A DNA stretch of 64,000 nt from Chryseobacterium vrystaatense (GCF_000737765.1 NZ_JPRI01000012.1:372001-436000), one strand, 5' to 3'; shown: positions 9,344-17,777, counted from the first letter of the stretch. Made by a program: numbers and translations. The notes: a model not told the origin generated them from the letters alone.

Positions 9344-9922
9344 TTAGTAAAATGCGTACATAATTACTGTTCTTTTTGATTTGTCGAAATATTTTGCAGT
9401 CTCAGTCAATGCATTGAAAGAAAGCATGGGACATCCTAAACTTAAACAGGCGGGGGTTTGCAATTCCTGATCCGGAACACAACCCAAAGAGTGCAGTACA
9501 ATGGCTCGCTGCATGGCATTACTGTTGGTATCATCCAAACCGTTTAGGCGGTAAGCTTTCCCAAATTTACCATTATAACTATTCAGGATTTCATACTTCC
9601 CAAGCGAGGATTGATATGAGCCCTCTGTATTACTGAATTTCAGACTCTGTGAGTTTTGAATTACCGAACCTGAACCATGAGAAACAATTGCTTTCTGCAG
9701 TATCTTATTATTTTTTAAATCGTAAACAAAGTACCTGTATTTTCCAGACTGCACTTTAAAATTGATAAAAACAGCAATATCCTGATTATAATTTTTTCCT
9801 TTGACAAAATTTTTAATTTCTAAAATCTTTGCTTCGGGAAGAAGTGCAGATATATGATTTTCCTGACATTCAGCTTGAGAGCAGAACATCATTAAAAGCA
9901 ATATCAGGATATTTTTTTTCAT
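9344..9922 (-). CDS. Murein L,D-transpeptidase catalytic-domain family protein, secreted
   Basis: 192 residues from ATG 9922; an upstream TTG at 9946 would overlap lolD but does not give a better signal peptide. A Sec signal (KKNILILLLMMFC) ends near AECQ. The C-terminal part has the YkuD-like catalytic arrangement: a His in IVLHSLGC and the Cys in CLSLGCPMLS, about 20 residues apart. Such proteins are predicted to cut or cross-link peptidoglycan peptides in the periplasm. The gene follows lolD with only a 16 nt gap, so they are likely co-transcribed and both serve the envelope. Activity on murein is inferred from the family. Confidence 0.85.
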   Translation of the reverse strand: MKKNILILLLMMFCSQAECQENHISALLPEAKILEIKNFVKGKNYNQDIAVFINFKVQSGKYRYFVYDLKNNKILQKAIVSHGSGSVIQNSQSLKFSNTEGSYQSSLGKYEILNSYNGKFGKAYRLNGLDDTNSNAMQRAIVLHSLGCVPDQELQTPACLSLGCPMLSFNALTETAKYFDKSKRTVIMYAFY

Positions 9923-9938
9923 CAGTGTGTTGGAAATT

Positions 9939-10607
9939 TTATTCAATGATCATTCCATCTTTCATTACCAGTTTTCTGTCTGTAATTTCTGCAAGGTTTG
10001 GGTTATGTGTTACAATAACAAAAGTCTGGTTGTATTTATCTCTTAAATCAAAAAACAATCTGTGAAGATCATCAGCATTTTTTGAATCTAAGTTTCCTGT
10101 TGGTTCATCTGCAAAAATAATTTTTGGAGAATTGATCAAAGCTCTGGCTACTGCTACTCTCTGTGCTTCTCCTCCTGATAACTGATTGGGTTTATGATTT
10201 AATCTTTGCTCTATTCGAAGATCTTCGAATAAAGCATAAGCCTTTTCCAAAGCCTCTTTTTCATTCGCTCCTCCAATTTTTGTTGGCAATAAAACATTTT
10301 CTAAAGCTGTAAATTCCGGAAGCAGCTGGTGAAACTGAAATACAAAACCAATATTCTGGTTTCTGAATTTCGAAAGCTGCTTGTCATTCATATTAATAAA
10401 GGACTCCCCGGCAATGCTAATTTCCGTATTATATTTATTGGAATTGCTTGGAAGATCCAGGGTACCTAAGATTTGAAGAAGTGTAGACTTACCCGCTCCC
10501 GATTCGCCCACAATAGAAACAACTTCGCCCGTTTTGATGTGGATATCAACTCCTTTCAATACTTCCAAATTCCCATAAGATTTATGGATATTACTTGCTT
10601 TAATCAT
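9939..10607 (-). CDS. lolD: ABC transporter ATP-binding protein, LolD-like
   Basis: 222-residue nucleotide-binding subunit. Walker A is GESGAGKST (near residue 33), the Q-loop FVFQFHQLLPEFTALENVLLP is typical of the LolD/MacB/FtsE class, the signature is LSGGEAQRVAVARAL, and Walker B is IIFADEPTGNLD, followed by the switch His in VIVTHN. LolD drives release of lipoproteins from the inner membrane with LolC/LolE, which are not next to it here. The close class members (MacB, HrtA) cannot be fully excluded. ATG at 10607; an envelope L,D-transpeptidase-like gene follows directly. Confidence 0.85.
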   Translation of the reverse strand: MIKASNIHKSYGNLEVLKGVDIHIKTGEVVSIVGESGAGKSTLLQILGTLDLPSNSNKYNTEISIAGESFINMNDKQLSKFRNQNIGFVFQFHQLLPEFTALENVLLPTKIGGANEKEALEKAYALFEDLRIEQRLNHKPNQLSGGEAQRVAVARALINSPKIIFADEPTGNLDSKNADDLHRLFFDLRDKYNQTFVIVTHNPNLAEITDRKLVMKDGMIIE

Positions 10608-10840
10608 ACTTCAAAAATAGTAATTTGATTTTAAAATCCAGCCATAAAACTTATATGTTAGTAATATTTTTGACAGGGAAATTTAGTAAATGCTGGTATT
10701 TTGAAAGGCAGAATGTGTAGATATTTTTGAACATTCTTATAGCCAAGATAAAAAAAACTTAATATCATACATAAGGCCGAAAATTAAATAGCAAAATCAG
10801 ATTTTACTATAAAAATTGGTTTTAGCGAAAGCGTATAAAA
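10608..10840. other. AT-rich spacer between pdhC terminator and lolD
   Basis: About 230 nt upstream of lolD with no convincing open frame, hairpin or RNA gene. It should hold the lolD promoter, but no good TAnnTTTG match stands out. Confidence 0.4.
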
Positions 10841-10866
10841 AAAACCTCTCAAAGTGAGAGGTTTTA
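10841..10866 (-). terminator. Terminator of the E2 gene
   Basis: Stem AAAACCTCTC / GAGAGGTTTT with loop AAAGT; the minus strand continues into a T run, as expected for the end of the E2 gene at 10887. Confidence 0.8.
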
Positions 10867-10886
10867 ATATTTTACAATCCGGACTG

Positions 10887-12497
10887 TTACAGTAACAAGG
10901 TTAATGGACTTTCCAGATATGTTTTTAAAGTCTGTAAGAATTGAGCTCCAGTAGCGCCATCTACCACTCTGTGGTCACATGCTAATGAAAGTTTCATAAT
11001 ATTTCCTACTACGATCTGACCGTTTTTAACAATTGGTTTTTCAATGATCGCTCCTACTGAAAGGATGGCAGAGTTCGGCTGGTTGATGATACTTGTAAAA
11101 GTTTCAATCCCGAACATACCAAGATTTGACACAGAGAATGTAGATCCTTCCATTTCATTAGCTTTAAGACCTTTGCTTTTTGCTCTTGAAGCCATGTCTT
11201 TCACTGCCGCTGAAATTTGAGTATAGTTCATCTGATCTGTATTTTTAAGTACAGGAACTACTAAACCGTCAGGAATTGCTACAGCTACACCTACATTGAT
11301 GTTTCCTCTGTGGATTACTTTATCTCCTGCCCAGCTTGAGTTCACCTGTGGGTGTTTTCTTAAAGCTACAGCAGTTGCCTTAATGATCATATCATTGAAG
11401 GAAATTTTAGTATCAGGTAAAGAGTTAATCTCTTTTCTCGCTTCAATCGCCTTATCCATATTGATCTCAACCATCAGGTAATAGTGAGGTGCAGAGAATT
11501 TACTTTCAGCAAGACGTTTTGCAATAATATTTCTTACCTGAGAGTTGGGTGTCTCTGTATCTTCACCCTGAACAAAGCTCAATGCAACCTGAGCTGCTGC
11601 CGGAGCAGAAACCGCTGGTTGAGCTTTCTCAGAAGGCTGATAGTTTTCGATATCTTTTTTAACGATTCTTCCATTTTCTCCTGAACCATTTACGCTGTTG
11701 ATATCAACACCTTTGTCCTGAGCCATTTTTTTAGCTAATGGAGAAATCGCTACTCGTTCTGAAGATGAAGAACTTACAGCAGGTGATGCTTTTTCTTCTG
11801 CTTTAGCTTCAGTTTTCTGTTCAGCAGGTTTTTCAGTGGACTGAGCAGCAGCTTTTGGAGCACCCACTGCAGAAACATCCGTTCCTTCAGGACCTATAAT
11901 AGCCAATACTGAATCTACCGGAGCTGCACCGCCTTCTTCTACTCCTTGCTTCAATAGTACTCCATTGAATTCAGATTCAAAGTCCTGAACAGCTTTATCT
12001 GTTTCGATTTCAGCCAGAAGATCACCTTCTTTTACTGTATCGCCTACGTTCTTGTGCCATTTTGCTACTTTACCCTCTGTCATTGTATCAGAAAGTCTGG
12101 GCATTGTAATGATTTCTACCCCTGCAGGAACTTCTGTAGTAGTCTGCTCAACACTTGTAGAATTGTTTTCTGTTTTCGATTCTTCTTCTGATTTTTTTTC
12201 TTCAGAACTACCTGTGGCAGGAGCAGCAGCTCCGCCTGTTAATCCTGAAATATCTTCTCCTTCATCCCCGATAATGGCTAAAACAGAGTCTACAGCAGCA
12301 GCAGAGCCTTCTTCTACACCAATGTATAAAAGAGTTCCGTTTATCTCAGATTCGAAATCCTGAACAGCTTTATCTGTTTCAATTTCGGCTAAAATATCTC
12401 CTTCTTTTACTTTATCTCCTACGTTTTTATGCCATTTTGCCACTTTACCTTCCGTCATAGTATCTGAAAGGCGGGGCATCGTAATTACTTCTGCCAT
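10887..12497 (-). CDS. pdhC: Pyruvate dehydrogenase E2, dihydrolipoamide acetyltransferase
   Basis: Core subunit of the pyruvate dehydrogenase complex; it accepts the acetyl group on lipoyl-lysine and passes it to CoA. The 536 residues hold two lipoyl domains (about 2-76 and 127-203), each with the lipoylation site ETDKAVQDFESE. A Ala/Glu-rich linker, a peripheral-subunit-binding domain (RVAISPLAKKMAQDKGVDI) and a catalytic domain with CDHRVVDGATGAQFL follow. The two lipoyl domains are nearly identical at their starts (ITMPRLSDTMTEGKVAKWHK), showing recent duplication or gene conversion. E1-alpha lies 95 nt upstream on the same strand. The E1-beta gene is not adjacent, as is usual in flavobacteria. 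Firm call. Confidence 0.95.
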   Translation of the reverse strand: MAEVITMPRLSDTMTEGKVAKWHKNVGDKVKEGDILAEIETDKAVQDFESEINGTLLYIGVEEGSAAAVDSVLAIIGDEGEDISGLTGGAAAPATGSSEEKKSEEESKTENNSTSVEQTTTEVPAGVEIITMPRLSDTMTEGKVAKWHKNVGDTVKEGDLLAEIETDKAVQDFESEFNGVLLKQGVEEGGAAPVDSVLAIIGPEGTDVSAVGAPKAAAQSTEKPAEQKTEAKAEEKASPAVSSSSSERVAISPLAKKMAQDKGVDINSVNGSGENGRIVKKDIENYQPSEKAQPAVSAPAAAQVALSFVQGEDTETPNSQVRNIIAKRLAESKFSAPHYYLMVEINMDKAIEARKEINSLPDTKISFNDMIIKATAVALRKHPQVNSSWAGDKVIHRGNINVGVAVAIPDGLVVPVLKNTDQMNYTQISAAVKDMASRAKSKGLKANEMEGSTFSVSNLGMFGIETFTSIINQPNSAILSVGAIIEKPIVKNGQIVVGNIMKLSLACDHRVVDGATGAQFLQTLKTYLESPLTLLL

Positions 12498-12510
12498 AAT
12501 TTATTGTATT

Positions 12511-12589
12511 AATTTGTTAATATGATGATGTGATGATAAGAACAGTGAACAGCGAATGAACACATCATCTATCATCGAATCAGCAAATT
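12511..12589. repeat. Imperfect inverted repeat between pdhA and pdhC
   Basis: Left arm 12511-12536 (starts AATTTGTTAAT, then GATGATGTGATGA) pairs imperfectly with right arm 12563-12589 (CATCATCTATCATC, ends CAGCAAATT). There is no T run, so it does not look like an intrinsic terminator. It may be a dispersed intergenic repeat or an mRNA-processing hairpin. Confidence 0.45.
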
Positions 12590-12592
12590 ATT

Positions 12593-13594
12593 TTAGTTTT
12601 CTAATTTATCTAAGAATGGGTAATTTTCCTGAGCATAAACATATTCATAGATTTTATCTACATCCGGATATGGAGAGTTTTCCATAAACTCGATGCACTC
12701 ATCGACAAAATCTCTTGATTTATTGTCTATTGTTTCCAATTCAGCTTCGGTAGCCCATCCGTTCTCCAGAATTCTATGTTTTACCAGCTCCATAGGGTCA
12801 TCATTCTTGTGAACTGCTACTTCTTCCTTGCTTCTGTAAGGTTCTGCATCAGACATAGAGTGTCCTCTGTAACGGTATGTTCTTGCTTCAATGAAAGTAG
12901 GCCCATCTCCTCTTCTTGCTCTTTCGATCGCTTCATAAGCAGCTTCAGCTACTTTCTCAGGATCCATTGCATCTACTGCAAGGCAAGGCATTTCATATCC
13001 TAAACCTAATTTATAGATATCTTCGTGATTAGCTGTTCTTTTAACAGAAGTTCCCATTGCATACTGGTTGTTTTCAACAACAAATACTACAGGAAGTTTC
13101 CAGTTCATCGCCATGTTGAATGTTTCATGAAGCGATCCCTGTCTTGCTGCTCCGTCTCCGAAGAAGCAGATGTTTACAGCTTTTCTGTCATAATACTTAT
13201 CTGCAAAAGCAATTCCAGCTCCCAAAGGAATCTGTCCTCCTACGATACCATGTCCACCATAGAAACGGTGTTCTTTACTGAAAATGTGCATAGAACCACC
13301 CATACCTCCAGATGTTCCGGTAGCTTTACCGCAAAGTTCAGCCATGATTCTTTTAGGATCAACTCCCATCGCCATTGGATGGATGTGACATCTGTAAGCA
13401 GTAATCATACTGTCCTTCGTTAAATCCATTGCATGCGTGAAGCCGGCAGGGATAGCTTCCTGACCGTTATACAAATGTAAAAAACCTCTGATCTTTTGTT
13501 TTAGATAAAGAGAACGGCATTTGTCTTCAAACCTTCTCCACATTGTCATATCTTCATACCACTTCAGGTATACCTCTTTAGAAAATTCTTTCAT
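12593..13594 (-). CDS. pdhA: Pyruvate dehydrogenase E1 component, alpha subunit
   Basis: Thiamine-diphosphate-dependent subunit that, with E1-beta, decarboxylates pyruvate and reductively acetylates E2. At 333 residues it matches the usual length. The ThDP/Mg motif is clear: GDGAARQGSLHETFNMA through ENNQYAMG. GGMGGSMHIFSKEHRFYGGHGIVGGQ (two pieces: GGMGGSMHIF, GGHGIVGGQ) and YRYRGHSMSDAEPYR, the phosphorylation-loop region, are also typical. It precedes pdhC in the same direction, separated by an inverted repeat, so the two are probably one operon. A partial promoter element lies upstream. Confidence 0.95.
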   Translation of the reverse strand: MKEFSKEVYLKWYEDMTMWRRFEDKCRSLYLKQKIRGFLHLYNGQEAIPAGFTHAMDLTKDSMITAYRCHIHPMAMGVDPKRIMAELCGKATGTSGGMGGSMHIFSKEHRFYGGHGIVGGQIPLGAGIAFADKYYDRKAVNICFFGDGAARQGSLHETFNMAMNWKLPVVFVVENNQYAMGTSVKRTANHEDIYKLGLGYEMPCLAVDAMDPEKVAEAAYEAIERARRGDGPTFIEARTYRYRGHSMSDAEPYRSKEEVAVHKNDDPMELVKHRILENGWATEAELETIDNKSRDFVDECIEFMENSPYPDVDKIYEYVYAQENYPFLDKLEN

Positions 13595-13630
13595 GTGCTA
13601 GCTCTTGCTTTTTTATGATGAATATTTGAG

Positions 13631-13638
13631 CAAAATTA
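13631..13638 (-). promoter_or_regulatory. -7 element upstream of pdhA
   Basis: The minus strand reads TAATTTTG, a perfect TAnnTTTG match, 36 nt before the pdhA ATG. No TTG at the expected -33 position, so support is partial. Confidence 0.4.
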
Positions 13639-13673
13639 TAAAAAAAACTTTGTTTTTATCGTATACATACTAA

Positions 13674-13702
13674 TTGTTTTTTTGCTTATAGTGTTATATT
13701 TG
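13674..13702 (+). promoter_or_regulatory. Promoter of the PAP2-like gene
   Basis: TTG at 13674-13676, 18 nt spacer, TATATTTG at 13695-13702 (perfect), 16 nt before the ATG at 13719. Confidence 0.6.
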
Positions 13703-13718
13703 AATTTTAAACTTGAAC

Positions 13719-14321
13719 ATGGAAGAAAAACACCCGCTACTGGTACATAAAATTTCAAAAGTCATTTCAGATTTTTTCAATCCACTCGTTTCTTTATTTA
13801 TTTTCTTTATCTATATGAGTATAAGAGAATATTCCCTGAAAGACTCTATTCTTTATTTTGCTCCCATATTATTAATGATTATTGTTCCGGTCGTGATCTG
13901 GCTGGTGTGGAATGTAAAAACAAAAAGATATACGAATATGGATGTTTCCGATCGTGTTCAGAGAAAAACATTATATATTTTTATCGCTTCCTGTGTAATT
14001 ATTTATCTCATTTTCAACTATTTCAAAAATGGATATATCGATCTTGTGATGCTATTTATTCTAGTTTTAATTTTTACGATGCAAATCAGTAATTTTTTCA
14101 TCAAGAGTTCTATGCATACTGCATTTAATGTGTTTGTAGCTGCACTATTTTTTACGTTGAACTGGAAAGCTGGATTGATATGGCTGGTAATAGCTGCTTT
14201 AGTAGGAATTACAAGAATAATTTTAAAAAGACATACGGTAAAGGAAGTATTTATGGGTGCCGGAATAGCATTTCTGGTATCTTTTATTTATCTTTATTGC
14301 AATATACAATTTCAACATTAA
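13719..14321 (+). CDS. PAP2-superfamily-like membrane protein
   Basis: 200 residues from ATG 13719; a TTG six bases upstream is less likely. About six hydrophobic helices. Weak but ordered traces of the PAP2 phosphatase motifs are visible: a K/R-rich stretch with DVSDRVQRK, then SSMHTA in place of PSGH, then GITRIILKRHTVKEVFMGAGIA in place of SRxxxxxHxxxDVxxG. If active it would dephosphorylate a lipid phosphate such as undecaprenyl diphosphate or phosphatidate at the membrane. The first motif is not canonical, so activity is uncertain. The BlaI-type regulator begins 9 nt downstream, suggesting one operon. Confidence 0.65.
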   Translation: MEEKHPLLVHKISKVISDFFNPLVSLFIFFIYMSIREYSLKDSILYFAPILLMIIVPVVIWLVWNVKTKRYTNMDVSDRVQRKTLYIFIASCVIIYLIFNYFKNGYIDLVMLFILVLIFTMQISNFFIKSSMHTAFNVFVAALFFTLNWKAGLIWLVIAALVGITRIILKRHTVKEVFMGAGIAFLVSFIYLYCNIQFQH

Positions 14322-14330
14322 GAACATTCT

Positions 14331-14828
14331 ATGAAAATAAATCATCTTACCGCTGCTGAGGAGAACTTTATGAAGCTGTTTTGGAAGCTTGAATCATTTT
14401 ACCTTAAGGACATCATGGAGCAGCATCCAGAACCTAAACCCCACCAGAATACCGTTTCTACCTATTTGAAAATATTAGTGGAAAAAGGATATATTACCAC
14501 TCAAAAAGAAGGAAGAATATTTAAATATACTGTTGTAGTTCCTTCCGAGGAGTACAGAAAGTTTCTACTGAAGGAGCTTTCCCATAATTTCTTTAATGAC
14601 TCAGGAAAGGAGATTTTGGAATTTTTATTTAATGAAAAATTAATTTCACAAAACGATCTGAAAAGTTATTTTGATCTGAAAATTGAGATTGTTCCTTCAA
14701 AAACAGAAGAACCAAAATTTGAGTACGCAGAAGAGGTTTTAAATCCTAAAAAGGTTAAAAAAGTCAAATCAAAAGACAAAGAAAAGGAAAAGGATAAAGA
14801 CAAGAAGAAAAAGAAGAAAAAAGAATAA
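14331..14828 (+). CDS. BlaI/MecI/CopY-family transcriptional regulator with lysine-rich tail
   Basis: 165 residues. The N-terminal winged helix (residues 5-75) is typical: LTAAEENFMKLFWKLESFYLKDIM, here TAAEENFMKLFWKLE, then QNTVSTYLKILVEKGYI for the recognition helix and wing. The dimerisation region follows. The last 30 residues are almost all Lys, Asp and Glu (KKVKKVKSKDKEKEKDKDKK and on), which is absent from classical BlaI. BlaI proteins are usually cleaved by a BlaR1-type sensor protease encoded next door; none is present here. Instead a PAP2-like gene precedes and a decayed DUF4153 gene follows. The regulated target may have been the membrane protein gene. Confidence 0.88.
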   Translation: MKINHLTAAEENFMKLFWKLESFYLKDIMEQHPEPKPHQNTVSTYLKILVEKGYITTQKEGRIFKYTVVVPSEEYRKFLLKELSHNFFNDSGKEILEFLFNEKLISQNDLKSYFDLKIEIVPSKTEEPKFEYAEEVLNPKKVKKVKSKDKEKEKDKDKKKKKKKE

Positions 14829-14847
14829 AAAACAAAATACACAAATC

Positions 14848-16101
14848 ATGAAAACAAAATTCCTGGAAATTATTAATGGCCCTGCTCTCCTCAATCGGGG
14901 CTATTTAAGTGAACACCAAGTATGAAAGGGAATTTTGTTTACCCAATCTAAGTTTACAGTGTGCTACTGTCTTGGAATCCGCCTGGTGTTTGCCTTAAAA
15001 GTCCTATCCCAAAGAATTGGGAAAAGATTTTTACTGGAGATAATGGACAAGCTGTTTTTTGATTGTTTTTTTCATCCTCCTTCAGAAAGAGAATGATTTT
15101 ACCGGGGTACACGGCCTCATAATTACCATTACGCTCATCCTTTCACATTTACTGGTTTCCTTTGCTGCATTTTTAAAAAAGAAATAAGGAGAATAATTTC
15201 CGGCAGTATTTTACTACAAGATAGTTCCATTAATTGTTGTTTACAGCCGTATTTAAAAGAATCTTAGAGTATGACTATAAAGAGCCCGGATATCTTGTAT
15301 GGCTATTGGCTGTATGGCTATTGAGCGTCGTTACTTATTTTTATATTGAACAAAAAAGCAAATATAAAATTTATTCCGGTAAGCTTATTTGCCTTCGGAT
15401 TGTTCTCTTTAATTGCCCCCTATTTCAATGCATTCAGCGTGGTAAAAAGAAGCCAGCAGAAACAGCTGGTCATGCTGCTGGATAAAAATAAATTTTCAAA
15501 AAAAATATCGGATGTAGTTGTTGATGACATTGCTGATAAATTTGAATTCCTTGCAAAAAGGAAACAGAAAAATTTTTCACTGAATTTGGTCGATGCTAAA
15601 ACACGGGATCTTTTACCTGAAGATTTTAATCAACGCCATTCCTGGTCAATTAACAACAGTATCAGAAATGCATTTACCTATGTTGACAAAATCCCTTATG
15701 CATCAAATTCTGAGCGACTTGTTTTAGAATCTAAAACCAAAGGAATACAAATTGATGATTACCAGTATTTAATTAATTTCAACAGCTACAATCAGGAAGC
15801 AGGTGAATTCAATGGTGACACATTTAACTTTGACAACCAACTGATAAACAACTCAGAAACCCTCAAGAACATTCTCAATTCAAAAGTAGAAGTAGAGGCA
15901 ATTCCGGCAATCAACAGGCTATTTGAAGATCATAAACGCAAGAACGGAACTTTACAACTGAAAGAAATTTCTGTAGAAGACAATCTTGGAAAATACCATA
16001 TTAAGATTGTTTTCCCAAGTATTTCAAATGAGAAGATTTCCAATAATCAGCAATACAATATCTACTACGAAAGTGCAGCACTGCTTATCAAAGAGAAATA
16101 A
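14848..16101 (+). pseudogene. Decayed DUF4153-family membrane protein gene
   Basis: From ATG 14848 (MKTKFLEIIN) the frame breaks repeatedly. Readable pieces lie in different frames: MALLSSIGAI then VNTKYEREFCLPNLSLQC (14876-14945), LGIRLVFALKVLSQRIGKRF (about 14970-15030), ENDFTGVHGLIITITLILSH and LLVSFAAFLKKK up to a stop at 15187, FYYKIVPLIVV, LFTAVFKRILEYDYKEPGYL (15233 on), then a frame change near 15346 into NKKANIKFIPVSLFAFGLFS. The last 250 codons to 16101 are intact. The order of pieces matches a single membrane protein, and the last helices plus soluble C-terminus resemble DUF4153 proteins. Frameshifts, stops and lost segments mean no full product. An N-truncated 251-residue product from TTG 15346 is conceivable but unlikely. 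Confidence 0.7.
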
Positions 16102-16307
16102 ACCTCCTATGGTGGTTTCATACATTTATGAGACGGTCTTTTTTATAGAACCATCTCACAGAAACCTCTCAGTACAAAAACATGCATTGGAATGTTATAA
16201 TAATAAGTATTCACGAATTCACGCTCAGCCATATCGTTTATACAAAAAGTCCCTTTCTAAAAGAAGCTGGAAATACAGCGTATTTTAAAAAGAGACCAAA
16301 TTATGCA

Positions 16308-16333
16308 TAAAAAAAGCGGCTAAAAAGCCGCTC
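16308..16333 (-). terminator. Terminator of the RRM gene
   Basis: Stem AGCGGC / GCCGCT around TAAAAA at 16315-16332; the minus strand continues into a T run. Confidence 0.8.
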
Positions 16334-16340
16334 TATATTT

Positions 16341-16709
16341 TTACCAACGATTTCCGCCACCGTTACCACCACGGTTGTTTCCACCACCGTAGCCGCTACC
16401 GCCGCCTCTATTGTTGTTTCCTCCGTAACCACCTCCTCTGTTGTTGTCAAAGCTTCTTCTTGGCTTTTCTTCTCTTGGCTTAGCTTCAGATACGTTCAAC
16501 TCTTTTCCGTTGAATTCTTTCTGGTTAAGAGCTTCGATAGCTTGCTTTCCTTCTTCATCACCCATTTCTACAAAACCGAAACCTCTTGAACGGCCAGTTT
16601 CTCTGTCTGTAACGATTTTAGCTGATGATACATCACCAAATTCTGCGAATAGATCGTGCAACTCATACTCTTTAGTTGCGTAATTGATGTTTGAAACAAA
16701 AATGTTCAT
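16341..16709 (-). CDS. RNA-recognition-motif protein with Gly-rich tail
   Basis: 122-residue RNA-binding protein. One RRM (residues 1-80) shows RNP2 (IFVSNI) and RNP1 (RGFGFVEM) with the aromatic residues that stack on RNA. After a basic hinge (KPREEKPRR) the tail is built of Gly-Gly-Asn/Tyr/Arg repeats, like eukaryotic glycine-rich RNA-binding proteins. Bacterial relatives in cyanobacteria and Bacteroidota are often cold-induced and act as RNA chaperones. Stand-alone gene with its own terminator and a 309 nt AT-rich upstream region, which leaves room for regulation in the 5' leader. Confidence 0.93.
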   Translation of the reverse strand: MNIFVSNINYATKEYELHDLFAEFGDVSSAKIVTDRETGRSRGFGFVEMGDEEGKQAIEALNQKEFNGKELNVSEAKPREEKPRRSFDNNRGGGYGGNNNRGGGSGYGGGNNRGGNGGGNRW

Positions 16710-17018
16710 TTTAAATAAAAATTAAAAATTAATAAAAATTTGATATATAAGAGAAAAACAACATAAATTAATGAACAAATATTGATTCCAAATATAAACG
16801 TATGCAAGATACAATTAATAATTTAAAATCAAAGTTTTTTTTAAAGTATTTATCACGTCCTATTGAATTCACCTGCTAATTTTATCAACTAACATCAATA
16901 ATATATTGTTATTCAACAAATTATTCCCGAAATTCGCTTAAAGTTAAAGTTAGTTAACATAATAAAAAGCAATTCGGCAATCACTCCATAACTGCAATTA
17001 TAAGCAAATAAAATCGCT
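16710..17018. other. AT-rich intergenic region between rbp and the XRE gene
   Basis: 309 nt holding the divergent promoters of both flanking genes. I see no open frame, strong hairpin or RNA gene. A DUF2975 membrane protein, which often accompanies this type of XRE regulator, is not encoded here. Confidence 0.4.
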
Positions 17019-17222
17019 ATGCCTATTATAATAAACCTTGATGTGATGATGGCTAAGAGGAAAATATCACTGAATGAGCTTTCACAAAGGATAAATCTCA
17101 CCCTGTCCAATACCTCAAACTTAAAGACAGGGAAAGCCAAAGCTATCCGATTCCGCACTCTGGATTCCATATGCAAAGTTCTGGAATGCCAGCCCGGAGA
17201 CATTCTGGAATTCCGGGAGTAA
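17019..17222 (+). CDS. Small XRE-family HTH regulator, YozG-like
   Basis: 67 residues, a single helix-turn-helix DNA-binding domain. MPIIINLDVMMAKRKISLNE, the SNLKTGKAKAIRF stretch and the ending CQPGDILEF match the YozG-like small Cro/CI group closely. These often pair with a DUF2975 membrane protein, which is absent here. ATG at 17019 is fixed by the conserved start of the family. The next gene starts 68 nt downstream on the same strand. Target unknown. Confidence 0.88.
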   Translation: MPIIINLDVMMAKRKISLNELSQRINLTLSNTSNLKTGKAKAIRFRTLDSICKVLECQPGDILEFRE

Positions 17223-17290
17223 TCTGGATGTAAGATTACAATATTTTGACTGATCCATTTATATGCATAATCCTTTACATATTATATAGT

Positions 17291-17701
17291 ATGAGACACA
17301 CCACCAATTACACCAATACTTTCATTGAAATCGCTGAAGACTGTCCGGTATCGAAAGCTGAAACACCTCCTGAAAAGAAAATAAAGACATTAGCCTGTCT
17401 TCAGTATGAGCTGATTGTACGGAACCCTTACCGGTATTCTTCTGATGATATTATTTTTGAGTGTTACGCTGTAAAAAATGATATTCCGCAAAGTGAAAAA
17501 CCAGATGCCAGGATTCAGTTTTTTTCAAAAGGGCAACCCTGCTTAAGGTCCTCCCCTTTGGCCAAGCGTTATGGATTGGGTATTCATCATAATGAAAACG
17601 GTAAGGTAGCCATCTTCCCTGTTGAAAGTAAAGAATACCAAAAGTTTTTAAATGATGATACCGTTAAAAAGGTAAGAGCCATGCGTTCCAAAAAAATATG
17701 A
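17291..17701 (+). CDS. DUF6157 family protein
   Basis: 136 residues from ATG 17291; a TTG at 17246 would add an unlikely hydrophobic stretch. HTTNYTNTFIEIAEDCPVSK, then the PPEKKIKTLACLQYELI block, NPYRYSSDDIIFE, and SPLAKRYGLGIHHNENGKVA match the conserved core of DUF6157. Function is unknown; relatives are small cytoplasmic proteins scattered through bacteria. No signal peptide or membrane segment. Likely independent of the thioesterase downstream, which has its own promoter. Confidence 0.8.
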   Translation: MRHTTNYTNTFIEIAEDCPVSKAETPPEKKIKTLACLQYELIVRNPYRYSSDDIIFECYAVKNDIPQSEKPDARIQFFSKGQPCLRSSPLAKRYGLGIHHNENGKVAIFPVESKEYQKFLNDDTVKKVRAMRSKKI

Positions 17702-17746
17702 TTGAGAAAATGAATCATTTCCTTCAGATTAGTGAATACTGTTTAC

Positions 17747-17777
17747 TTGATAAACCCAGTTTTTAACACTAAATTTG
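17747..17777 (+). promoter_or_regulatory. Promoter of the thioesterase / HMA-AraC operon
   Basis: TTG 17747-17749, 20 nt spacer, TAAATTTG 17770-17777 (perfect), 19 nt before the ATG at 17797. Confidence 0.65.

Noticed and set aside
9923..9946. Longer L,D-transpeptidase start at TTG 9946
   Set aside because: The ATG at 9922 gives a normal signal peptide and removes overlap with lolD.
15346..16101. Independent 251-residue gene starting at TTG 15346
   Set aside because: Its N-terminus is the continuation of a membrane helix run from the upstream frame, so it is the surviving end of a broken DUF4153 gene.
16913..17203. 96-residue minus-strand frame overlapping the XRE gene
   Set aside because: Antisense to a recognisable regulator with no family features of its own.
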